64,000 nt of DNA, from NCBI RefSeq assembly GCF_009730915.1, contig NC_052475.1, positions 26,473,016 to 26,537,015 of the forward strand, in the 5' to 3' direction. Positions 37,081 to 48,400 of this stretch are shown in pieces. Both the position numbers and the translations under genes were made by a program. The notes under the pieces are model-generated. The model was not told the DNA's origin. It saw only the letters and a program-made list of their open reading frames with translations, and searched no databases. Source of the stretch: Dioscorea cayenensis subsp. rotundata (lineage: Eukaryota; Streptophyta; Magnoliopsida; Dioscoreales; Dioscoreaceae). How positions within the stretch are numbered: the stretch's first letter is position 1; the number at the start of each line of letters is the position of its first letter.

Positions 37081-37724
37081 GTTACTTTGATAACATACAC
37101 TCTTCTTCCATTTTTCCCATTTGGGATCAAATCAGTTTTCTGAAACTGCAAATTTTTCTGAGAATGCTTGTGAATTTTGTAGATCATTCGCTTAAGCCAA
37201 CTGTAGATTTTTGAAGTGTAAACAACACCTTTGGATTGTTTTTATGAACAAATTTGATCAAGCTTTGCTATTTCATACAGTTTTTGATAATGAAAGACAA
37301 TCATCATATATGGCTTTTTCTTTTTGCATTTATACCCTTGTAAAACTTTATAGTTTTGTATAATTTCTGGGATATTAAATGCTTGGCGATTAAGTAATTT
37401 GATTTTTTCAGATTTGATTGCTAAAACTCCTACTCTTATTACAATAATTCAAGACAAATACCTGCTACACAACGAAAGGAAGGAAATCAGTAGCTTAGTA
37501 CAAGAACAAGAGAATCCAAAAATATTATTCATTACTCATGGTCCCTACATAAGAATTGACATCGAAGTCACCTCCACTCCATGTCTTCACTTTTAAGGCC
37601 ACTCTCCTCCCTCCTACACAATGCATTGGTTCTCCAAGCAAAAGAGAATGAGTTTAAGAGTGAATTGCAAGGCCACCTTTTTGTGCTTCCCTTGTTTTAT
37701 ATATTTTGGTTTTCAACTTCCATG
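37081..37724. other. 3' flank of the PPR gene, no further gene seen
   Basis: Contains the PPR 3' untranslated region and AT-rich spacer. Confidence 0.45.
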
Positions 37725-38415
37725 TCACTGAAGGAGTCACTTTTTTAAGTTCTTTTCTTGTGTTTCTGCTACTAAAATTCTTAAAACTGGAGCTTATTGT
37801 GGTCTGAGATGTGAAGGATTGTTCATAGATCTGAGATCCTCTTGGTTTTGTATGTTCTTGTTTTCATTTAACACATCTTCAAAGGAGACACCTTTTTGAA
37901 GTTCTTTTCTTTTTCTTCTTATTATAAATTCGTAGTAGAGCCTGCTATGGTCTTAGATTTGGAGGGATTGCCTTTAGGTTTCTGATCCTATTGTTTCTTA
38001 ATGTTCTGGTTTTCAATTCACATAGCTTCAGAGGAGCCACCTTTTTGAAGTTTTCTTGTTCCTGCTGCAAACTCAAGGAAGTAGAGCCTGTTATGGTCTG
38101 AGATCCTCTTGTTCTTTGTGTTTCCTGGTTTTCATTTCACATAAATTTAAAGGATTCACCTTTTTGAAGTTTCTCTTGCTTTTCATCTACAAGTTCTTGG
38201 ATGCAGCGCTTGTTAGGCTTTGACATGTGGAGAGCTTGTTCGTAGATTTGGATGCTCTTATTCTTTGCTCAGCTTCAAAGGAGCCGCTTTTTGAAGTTTT
38301 CTTTTTTTCTTTTTTATCAGTTAAGTTCTTTGAATGAGAGCGCTTTTTAGGCTCTGAAATGTGGAGGGTTTGTTCATAGTGTTGTGATTCTGTGTGTTCG
38401 TCTATAAAGATCACA
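37725..38415 (+). repeat. five degenerate tandem repeats of 120-165 bp
   Basis: Five units start near 37725, 37880, 38030, 38150 and 38275. Each opens with AAGGAG.CACCTTTTTGAAGTT, followed by a CT-rich tract, a GAG...CT.TTATGGTCTGAGAT-like block, GGAGGGATTG.TCATAG and a TTCTTTGTGTTC..GGTTTTCA block ending CACA..TTC. The copies differ by internal deletions. The array ends at the first coding exon of the following gene, so it probably forms its promoter or 5' leader. Confidence 0.8.
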
Positions 38416-38425
38416 GCTTTTAGCC

Positions 38426-40017
38426 ATGAAGTTCCATCTGGGTCTGGGATCAAAGGCCAGGGGATTCTTCATTTCATCTCCAGCCAAGAAGAAACCTCTC
38501 AATGAGGAGATCCAAGTGGGAAAGCTCGAGTCTGGTTTCGGTTTCAGAAGTGCAGATTATGGTATGATCTATCTTTCTCTTTTCATAGAAAAAAAAAAAA
38601 GCATCTTTTCTTTTTCTTCCTGAGTTGTGGGATAGGTTGTACCAATTGTCTTTATTCTTGCTTTCAAAGAGATGGCAAGTTGATTCAATTAGTTCTTTTC
38701 CTCTATCAATTTATTTAACAGGGTGAAGAAATGCTGGTTGCATAAGTACAAGTTTTGTTTTTTCTTTTTTCTATTAACACATAAATGCAAGTTTGATTTG
38801 ATGTTTGGATGATCAAATTGATAAGTGATCTTCTTTTCTGATTTTGGTGAAGGGTCATCATATTCTGGATTTTTTTACACATGCTATTCTGTATTGCTAG
38901 CCTTTAATTTTGTCTTGGAAAACACAACATCACCATCACAAGTTGTCTTGGTGTGGCTATTAGTGGTTCTGGAAATAAATTCAGTAAAGCTAAATTATTA
39001 TTCTGTTGGAAATACAAGTCTTTCTTTCATCTTTGCCATGACATAATTGGCAGATAGGCATGAGATCAATATGCACCATGCTTTGACTGCCATCACAAGA
39101 GCTTGAAATTGCATTTTGCCAAAGCAGAATCCCCACACAAATTTGTTATATCTATAGATGATTTCTCTGTCATCCTTGATGACAAGGTGTTTTAATTTCG
39201 TACTACTTTGAATAGCAGTGCTTGTTTTCTCTTCAATTTTATTTGCAGTAGTTTGTTGTTGCCGGCTGGCTTTGAGCAAACCCATCTGGTTGTTTTATCT
39301 GATCCTAGACAAAATTTGTTGAATCGATGATGCACATATTTGATTCTTTAAGCACCTGATGGTAATTCATGTGATAATTCTGTCGTTCATGTATAAACAG
39401 GCAGTAAGGAGGAAATCTTCTTTGACTCGCACGCATTTTTGGATTCTGATTGTGAAGATGATTTCTGCAGTGTGAATGGAGGTGAGATAGCGGTAACGAA
39501 TACCTGCTTTGAATGTTAATTCAGCATTAATCGAGAACCACCTTCCTCACTGTTCTCGGCTTATTAATGTTACATCAGCACAGGAAAGACGAATTTATTC
39601 AGCTATATTCTACTGAATCCCACTTTGATTGTTCATCCAGATTTTACTCCATCCCACAGCAGTACTCCAATCATTCAGATTGGGAATGCAGAGAAATCAA
39701 CTGAAGATTTTATCGGTGACTCATTTCCAGACTCGAAATTCAAACCTTCACTGACTAGTAAAAAGAAAAAACTCGCTGACCTTCTCCAGGACTCCTTCTA
39801 CGCCGATCAAATTACCGATGAAAAGGTGGACTCTAACAAAAAGCAGATTGATTCTCCAAATCTGCTGAATGAAACTCCGTATTTCTCTGCAACTAGTTCA
39901 GCTAGTGCTGTTGAGCTGAAAACACGAAATAAATACTCAAAACATGGAAAAGAGAAGAAGAATGTTCATTGCTGTTTGCCGAGATTGGTGTCAATGAAAG
40001 GAAGAAGCATAAGATGA
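38426..40017 (+). CDS. At3g27210-like protein of unknown function
   Basis: Exons 38426-38561, 39401-39481 and 39641-40017 join in frame to 197 aa. The conserved core GSKEEIFFDSHAFLDSDCEDDFCSVNGDFTPS (residues about 46-77) is the signature of the plant At3g27210-like family. A Lys-rich KKKKLADLLQDSF segment and a CCLPRLVS tail also fit. The role of the family is unknown. Known members usually begin MGxCVS, a predicted N-myristoylation and palmitoylation signal, before the AMKF..GLGSK segment; here the first visible Met is the MKFHLGLGSK one. An acceptor-like CACAG lies 9 nt upstream and would give LLAMKF, so an upstream exon may exist, but I find no MGxC-coding exon back to the PPR gene. Confidence 0.85.
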
Positions 40018-40320
40018 GCTCAAGTTGCAGATACAGATCACAATTACATAGTTTTTGTCTATCTTTTTTCTTGAACAAGAAATGCTTTCTTTATCGTCAC
40101 ATTATCGCTTTGCCAGTTTGTATAAAAGCATTGAGTATGATTGTTTAATATTCATGAATTGTTATGTGTGTTCATCTTTGAAAATGCATCACATCAGATT
40201 TATTAATTTCTGTTCACTTCATCACTCCATGAGATCTTCAATTGAAGGATAAACCAATGTTGTCAAAGCACAAGGCAAAAAAAAATAAAAAATGTTCACC
40301 TGAGTGAAGTAAGATGCACG

Positions 40321-40326
<6 letters not shown>
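40018..40326. other. 3' untranslated and spacer sequence
   Basis: Downstream flank of the At3g27210-like gene. I see no gene. Confidence 0.45.

Positions 40327-40367
<41 letters not shown>
40327..40367. repeat. (TA)n microsatellite
   Basis: About 20 TA units. Confidence 0.9.
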
Positions 40368-40368
<1 letters not shown>

Positions 40369-40832
40369 TAAATATCTCTAAAGATTATTTTAAGACTGGT
40401 GACAAGGTTTTGACCCATCTTTCTTATGATCTATTCTAAATATGATTAGTTTTCCATCTTCACTTCCATTTTTTCCATAATTATAGCCATCTACATCCTA
40501 CTTTTCCTCGTCAATAATCTCCACTTCAACAACAAATGCTCTTAATTAATAATTTCCACTTCAACAATAGAAACTCTTAATTTAAATTTTAAAATAAAGT
40601 TTTGGCCAAAGTTATTTTTTAATCTAAGTCCAGTTAAAAATTATATCTAGTCAATTACAAAACTATAAAATTTTAGTGAGATTTTTTTTAAAATTATTCT
40701 TACAACAGTAATTACTGTCGTGATAACATAATTAAAAATCTAATTTCAAATAACTTTTTCAATACAATTAACAAATCATATCGGTTTGAGTTATAATAAT
40801 TTGTACGTTTTTGTGGGTATAATTATGTTAAG

Positions 40833-41040
40833 TTATTAAATCATATCGGTTAAGTTTTTAATAAAATTTAAAAGTACATATAATATTTTTAATTTGGATG
40901 GGTTTGATTTTAAAAATATTTTATAATTATTTATTAAATCATATTTAACGAGTTTTTAATAAAATTTAATATTGTAAATAAGATTTTAAAAATTTTGGAT
41001 GGATTTGATTTTAATAATATTTGATAATTATTTATTAAAG
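40833..41040. repeat. two-copy tandem repeat of about 98 bp
   Basis: TTATTAAATCATAT...AGTTTTTAATAAAATTTAA...TTTGGATGG.TTTGATTTTAA is present at 40833 and again at 40931, and a third copy starts but breaks off near 41031. Confidence 0.75.
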
Positions 41041-41161
41041 CGCTAAAGACGAGCGTCTCATCAAAAGAGCCTCGCTCCATATTTTACCACACATTTACAA
41101 AATTAAGTAAAAAATTGTATTACAAAGAAACTATATGACATTTTCAAAGTTTTTCTACAAA

Positions 41162-41223
<62 letters not shown>
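41162..41223. repeat. (AAT)n microsatellite
   Basis: About 20 uninterrupted AAT units. Confidence 0.95.
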
Positions 41224-41225
<2 letters not shown>

Positions 41226-41550
41226 TACAGCTTTAGCAGCCTAATAAGAACTTCAATTTCAGTATATAATTCAACAAACAATTTCAGTGATTCATAACAA
41301 AAACAAAAATCTTGGGTAAATTCTGATTCAGAATATTTATTAGGCATCTTAATCTAATATTCTTTAACTCAATGCCCTTTGCACTAATAATATGCTCATG
41401 AGAATTTGATTCTTTGCAATAATTTATGTTCATGGCCTATCTTAATCTTGTCTTCTTTACATTATTCCGCCAACTCTTAAAAATTCCAAACGTATTTACA
41501 TATGGACCCCTACAAAACCTTATAACAAATATATAAAAGACACGCTAAAT

Positions 41551-42209
41551 TGGGATGGCAAGGGGGAGGTAGGGCGCGGCAAGCCTCTACCAGGTGCGCC
41601 CCGCCCGAAGCATAGTTTGCCCTGTCCCCCGCCCAATCCAAATAGTCACCCTGTCCGTCTTATCCCGACCTCTGTTTTTTTTTTTACATCTCGCCATTAT
41701 AAATGAGTAACTAAAATTCTTCAAAAATATTTATAAAATAAATTTTTTTATAAAACATATATTTATAAAAAAGAATGACTTAGGTGAAGTTAGATAGGTG
41801 TAGTTAGTGTAATTCACCATTGCATATTTGACACGTAGCATAAGAAGAGTAATTTTTTTTAAAAAATAAAGACATTATAGGAAAGTTATTATATTTTTAT
41901 ATATATTTGTCACTAGTGTCACAATGTCAATGGTGAACTACACTAACTACACCTATCTAACTTCACCTAAGTCATTATCCTAATTAACAAGCTCATAAAA
42001 AATCTATTGAAATTTTGAACAAAAAATTTATTTATCTCTTATACTATATAATATTTATTAATAAATTAAATTATTAATGAGACGGGGTAAGTTTGGTATT
42101 TTGTTCTGCCCACCCCGCACCATTTCGTGCCCCCGATTTTAAAAAAAACTGTCTTATTTGGGTCGGGTTAGGTTAGAAATCACAAGTCGGGATGAAAATT
42201 GCCATCCTA
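41551..42209. mobile_element. hAT-like MITE, GC-rich ends
   Basis: The left end reads TGGGATGGCAAGGGGG and the right end, in reverse complement, TAGGATGGCAATTTTC. The sub-terminal regions are rich in GGGCGGGG/CCCCGCC. This matches the widespread plant hAT-type MITEs with GGGATGGCAA ends. A matching 8-bp target duplication is not visible. A second element lies inside it. Confidence 0.5.
41774..41976. mobile_element. MITE with 48-bp inverted repeats, nested
   Basis: The first 48 bases (AATGACTTAGGTGAAGTTAG...) and the last 48 are complementary with one mismatch, enclosing about 100 bp of AT-rich spacer. The whole element is 203 bp. It interrupts the hAT-like element, so it is the younger insertion. 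Superfamily is not assigned; the target duplication is ambiguous. Confidence 0.8.
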
Positions 42210-42404
42210 TGGGTGATCAGTGTTATAATAATTTTTACGTTTTTGTGGGTATAATTACAAAATAACGGCACATATTGCCTCGAGATTCGTGAGAACTCAA
42301 TAAACTTATCTCGAGGAATATAGACACTAATCACGAGACGAATTTGACGGCTTGGATTATCTCTCTTCTCCCAGCTTCGCCATTCCCACCATCTCCTCTT
42401 CTCC

Positions 42405-42411
42405 TATATAA
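42405..42411 (+). promoter_or_regulatory. TATA box of the UKL gene
   Basis: TATATAA about 55 bp upstream of the start codon, followed by a GA-rich leader (42413-42457). Confidence 0.55.
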
Positions 42412-42463
42412 CGAGAGAGAGAAAAAAAAGGTTAAGAGAGAGAGAGAGAGAAAGAGAGATACG

Positions 42464-45400
42464 ATGCCGGAGAAGGCGATGGACGAGGTGATGGAGGCGG
42501 CGGCGGGGGCACACTTCAGTGGTCTCCGCCTTGATTCGCTGCGGCTTCCAATCCATTCGGACCCCTCTTCGCCATCATCGGCCCGCGCTGCTACTTTTCA
42601 CCATGGTGGCGAGCTTGATTCGATCGACAACCATCTCCAACACTTTCACATTGGTAAATTTGAATCTTGAATATTGTTACCTTGTTATCGGTTTCTTTTA
42701 TTTTTTGTTCCCTTTGTATTTGAAATGATTTTATCGATTGTTGGGTGGAAAAGGGCTTTCGGGAGGGATGGCGTCTCTTCAAACTACGGTCGGTGATATG
42801 ATCAACCAGAAACTTCATGGTCACCGTGTTGTTCCTGGGAATCAGGTAAGAGGATGGAGTGTTGGTGCTTTCGTCTCTAATTGTGATGCGGCTTGGTTAC
42901 TTTTTCGAGCTCTTGTTAAGATTAGGGGTTTTTGGAATGCGAGGTCTGTGATCTTGATGGCTAATAGCTTTGTCTTTTGCTTGGCAAGTCTAAAATTCTT
43001 GATTTGGGGTTTAAGATTGAGCTGGTGTTTTTTTCTTTTTTTTTTCTTTTTAATTAGTGATAGTGAACTTTCTAAAGGAGGTATAAGATTTAAAATATGT
43101 GTATTTAGTCTTTACCCTGCAGAACTAATGATGCCAAATCAAAATGTAGGAAGTGCTACAGTTTAATTCCGAGCTCAAGTACCATTTAACCTGAAATGGG
43201 CTGCTGTTTAAATTTCCTACTTATGGACTTAAGCCATAGGCCATTCTTAAATTGATTGTGATGTTTGAGGTTGTTTTTTAACTTTCAACTTCTAATTGAA
43301 CTCATTGGCTGCTTCCTTCAATCTATCACTTTAGACACAGAATGGAAAGTTTTAGGCAGTTGTCTTATGAGTTCTGGCTTCCAAATGGAGTCATCAACCA
43401 CTCTGTTCAATATTTCTCATTAGGCAATTGACAGCAATGTGTTATGGGGACTATCTATAAATATGTATTTGAACATGGACTTGTTGCATTTGTTTGCCTA
43501 TATTTGAATAATCAAGCTTACATTCTTTGATTTTTATGTTCACATTTTTGTGCATACTCTGTTGAAATTCTCAAGTTTTTCTATAATTCATTTGCTAGCA
43601 CCATCGCCTCCCTCTCCTTGCAAACCATTCGGACCCCTCCTCGCCACTGTCGGCCCGTGCCATGGCTGTTCACCCCAGTGACGATCTTGATTCACCAGAT
43701 AACCTTCTCCCACCCTTCCTCATTGGTAGTTTAGAATCTTGAACATGGTCTTGTTGTTATTGATTTCATTTTGTTCTTTTTTCCCTTTATATTTCTGGTG
43801 ATTTTATTAATTTTTGGGTGGCAAAAGGGGTTTCGGGAGGGACGGCATCTGGTAAAACAACAGTTTGCGATATGATCATCCAACAACTTCATGATCACCG
43901 TGTTGTTCTTGTGAATCAGGTAAGAGATGGCTTATTGGTGTGTTCATCACTAATTGTGATGCGGTTTGGTTACTTTTTAATCTCTTGTTTAGTTTAAGGG
44001 TTTTTGGATTGCAATGTCTTGATGGTGGATAGCTTTGTTTTTTATTGGCAACTCTAAACATCTTGATTTGGGTTTTGAGATTGAGTTGGTGTTTTTTTCT
44101 ATCGGTTATAGTAGACTGTCTAAAGCTGGCTGAAGGCATTGATTTCCAGTTTTATTTTATTTTATTTTATTATATTTTATTTGGCTATGTATGAAATTTA
44201 TTCTTGAGTAGCAACTTTATACTTCTCTGTGTCCAAGTTGGATCATGGGTTAACTATCCAATGCAAGAGACATCCTTGAGAAATGGTAGAAAAATTTAAT
44301 GAATTCAGGTCACTATTAATGTGAGCATGTAAATTTGTAATAGTGTTGAGATACAAAAGTAGGAGATTAGTTCAGAACATTTCTGTTGGTCATGTGTGAC
44401 TTCATTTGTTAGACAGAAGTCTCTTCATTTTCAAACAGTAATTATTCTACCAAGCCTTCAGTTTATGACTGATAATTTTAGTTCAAAAATACGCATCTAG
44501 GGCAGTTCGTAACTTTGGGGGTCAATAGAGTATGCCATTTTGTGATGCTTTTTGGTTGGGCACAAATTTACAAATGCTTATAGTTAGAAATCTTGGGGTT
44601 TCATGCAATAGCCGTTTAGCAGGAGGCATAAGATTTAAAATGGTTGTATTTAGTTTTTTCTCTATAGAACTAATGATGCCAAATGAAAATGTTGGAAATA
44701 CCATGGTTTAATTCTGAGCACAAGTACCATTAACCTGAAATGGACTGCTTTTTTCAGTCTTCTACTCATAAACTTAAATCAGAGGGTCCTTGCAAATTGA
44801 ATGTGATGATTCAGGTTGTTTTTTAAAACTTTCAGCTTCTCATTGAAGTCATTAATCACTCCCTGCAATCTATCACTTCAACACAGTATGGAAGGCCTTC
44901 TTAAATTGAATGCTGCATTAGGTGTTCTTATACGTTTTGGCTTCCAAACAGAGTCATCAACCACTTTGTTCAATACTTACAACTCAATAATTTTAGGCAA
45001 TTGACAGCAACCAGTTTTGTAGTCTATCTATAAAATACATATTTGAGCATGGACTTGGTGAATTTGTTTACTAATCTTTGAATAATCGAGCTTGCATTTT
45101 TTGGTTTATACATTCACATTCATGCATACTATTTTGAAATCCCATGCTTTTCTCTAATTCATTTGCTAGCACTGCCCTCTCATATTTATGTTTTTTTGGA
45201 CGCTATTCAGGATTCGTTTTACCGTGGTTTGACTGCTGAAGAATCAAAACGCGTTAGCGAGTATAACTTTGATCACCCAGGTGTGTTGGGAAAGGTTATA
45301 ATTCAATTGTTTTTTGCATTTGTGTAAAAACATAAAGGTTTTCATTTATATGGTTTATTTCTTTTTTTGGGAAACTTTTGATTGTTAACCTGCCCCTTTG

Positions 45401-48400
45401 TAGATGCATTCGACACTGAACAACTTCTAGAGTGCATTGGAAAGCTTAAATGTGGACATTCTGTGAATGTTCCCATTTATGACTTTAAAAACCATAGGCG
45501 GTGTAAAGAAACTTTCCGAAAGGTATTCTTTGAGTTACAATGATAAAATCTCCTTCTAGTGTAAGGAATCTAAATTGGTGGATTTTCTGGTGGCTATTCT
45601 TAGACTTTCATTTTTCTAGGCAAGAGAATATGGATGTACTTTCTGGCATAGTTGATTTTTTGTCATGTTGGTTCTTATTGAGATTATATTAGAATTTTGC
45701 ATTCTGACATAACTTGATTTAGATGCTTGTTTACCAATTAATGAACTGCTATGGACAAATGATGGCATCTGTATGTACATTGATAATCAGGCAATTGTTT
45801 TAGTTTCTATATAATATAGAGAATTTATAATATCTTTCTGGACGAATAACAAGAAATATTATTTATTCCTACCCTTTTTTGTTAGGTCAATGCATCAGAT
45901 GTAATTATTTTGGAGGGTATTTTAGTTTTTCATGATTCCCGAGTACGGAAAATGATGGACATGAAGATTTTTGTTGACACAGGTATTTTTTTTTGCTCAA
46001 TTTTTATTAGCCCCAAGAGTTCATATGTTCCTAGTTAGTATCATTATTAATCACAGTTAGAACTACATGCTTTAATTTTCCTCTCAGGAGCTTCATTTTT
46101 CTGGTCTTCAAAAAAAGATCTGTCTTGTGATGCTCAGGACAATATGGATCGTTATATTAATTATTATGAGACCTAAGCAAATTATAAATAACTTTAATCT
46201 TATTAAGTATTGCTTTTCTAGCTAAAGAACAAGCCTAACACTGGAAAGTTGACACTTGCCTTGCTATCCTTCTTATCAATTGGGACTCCTTCAATCAAAT
46301 GCTGATTATTTTTATAAATATATTGCTCACATTGATTGATGCTAATTATCTATAGGATAGTCTCACATGGATGTATACATCTAGTCATCTAGAATTCCCC
46401 TTATTAATTGATCAGTAACAACTCATGGCAGGAAGTTGAAGTTACCGTTCATGATTATGAGCACACTGCACAGTGGTAGGTGAACGAGAGTGCAGCATGT
46501 AGGTATTTAGCTTCCTAAGTTTAATAGAGCAGTGCATTCTGTGGAATTAAGTGTAAACATGTTATGTATGATCTAATTTTATTCTTGCTATTCTAGTACC
46601 AAGTGAAAGCTAGCCAGAAATTAGTGGGGGCTTTCTTCTTAAATACTGTCACTCAGTCTAGTGGCTTAGATTTGCCATAGACTTGTGAATTGTGGTTTAC
46701 TGAATTGCTCACTTTGGAGTGCAGCTTTTGTGCATTAGAAAAACAGAACGTAATCATGAATCTTCATGTTTTATTAATGTAAAGCTTGTCTAGCTGAGCC
46801 CATTATATTCAAGGTCTAACAGTATTTGAAACTAAGCACCATACATATATAGAAGTTTTCTTCTTGTCAGTTGCAAAACAGTTTTACACCTTTGAAACTA
46901 GTTTTACAGAGATTTGAATTAGATCAATTGCTAAAATGCAAATTCATTTTGATTATGACATGTAATAGAACATGAATTGTTGTCTACCATATGTTTCATA
47001 TAGATGCTGATGTAAGGCTTACCCGGAGGATAAGACGTGACATTGTTGAAAGGGGTAGAGATGTGAACTCTGTGCTTGAACAGGTAAATTTATCTTTTTC
47101 TGATCATCTTCTACATGATGAAATTTAATGTTCTCCAAGTTGTTACTGCATGGGGATGGAAATAGAATGCCACCTTTGAGAAGCTCAGTGTGTGTTTTAT
47201 GCAGTACACAAAGTTTGTCAAGCCTGCTTTTGATGATTTTGTTCTACCTTCAAAGAAATATGCTGATGTAATAATTCCACGTGGAGGTGATAACCATGTG
47301 GCTATTGATCTGATTGTGCAACATATTCGGACAAAGCTTGGTCAGCATGACTTGTGCAAAATCTATCCTAATGTTTTTGTTATTCAGTCCACGTTTCAGG
47401 TACATGATTTTATTTATTTCTTTATTGATGATTTGTCTCCTGAATTGAGTGATATATCTATTGAACAAATATCCGATGGTTTGCACTTTGTTCATCCTTT
47501 TTGCGTATCCTGGATTACCCTGATTGCCCTATGGTGGTTGTGTTTTTCTAGCTTACTAAGAAATGCGAAGTTGTTGTCAACAGATTCGTGGAATGCATAC
47601 ACTTATCCGTGATCGAAACATAACGACGCCTGATTTTGTGTTCTACTCTGATCGGCTGATTAGGCTGGTTGGATTTTGCTTTCTTTGTTTCTTTGTGGTT
47701 TTTAGTGGCCTTTAATATTCTTCATTATTTAATACGTGAATCATATTCCTAGGTCGTAGAGCATGGTCTAGGTCATTTGCCATTCACAGAGAAGCAGGTT
47801 GTTACTCCTACTGGTATGTTTTTTACACATTAGCTGTTTAGTGCAATCTTCTGTTCTCATTTATACTCTATATGTCCTTATGCCCATTGCTTCTGTCATA
47901 TTTGAGTTTTTGTGGGAGAAATATGTTCTACATTGAAATCCATTTGCACTAGATTAGCTTTTCTTTTGAGACTTTTTGACCTGTGTCTCACTTAAATAAC
48001 CATTTCACTATTACTTTGATTTGTCAAGTAAACATTATTTTCTTACTAGTATCAAGTATGACCTTATTTTCTATCATAATACCATTTATTTCAATATTAT
48101 TTAGGAGATGTAGGCACACTGAGTCTATTTGCATGATTCTCTCTTACATTTTATTTTCTTATTTTTAACTTTACCCCTAAAATAATTTAGTATATTGATC
48201 CTTTTGTAATCTAGGTATGTATGTATGTAATAGTTACCTTTCGCCCAACATTTTGTGCAGGATCTGTATATACTGGAGTTGACTTCTGCAAAAAACTATG
48301 TGGAGTCTCTATCATCCGAAGGTGAGCTTTATCAGGTATTGGTTGATTGCTTCACTATATTATGGTGGGTCACCAGTGAGTTACATCTTTATGACTTTTT

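Larger units (their letters stand above)
40791..42257. repeat. 35-bp direct repeats bracketing 1.4 kb of inserted elements
   Basis: The 35-bp sequence at 40791-40825 (starting TTATAATAATTTGTACG) recurs at 42223-42257 with a single mismatch. The segment between holds a two-copy repeat of about 98 bp (40833-41030), a trinucleotide microsatellite, and two nested inverted-repeat elements. The 35-bp copies are too long for a normal target duplication and suggest a segmental duplication or template-switch event. Confidence 0.75.
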
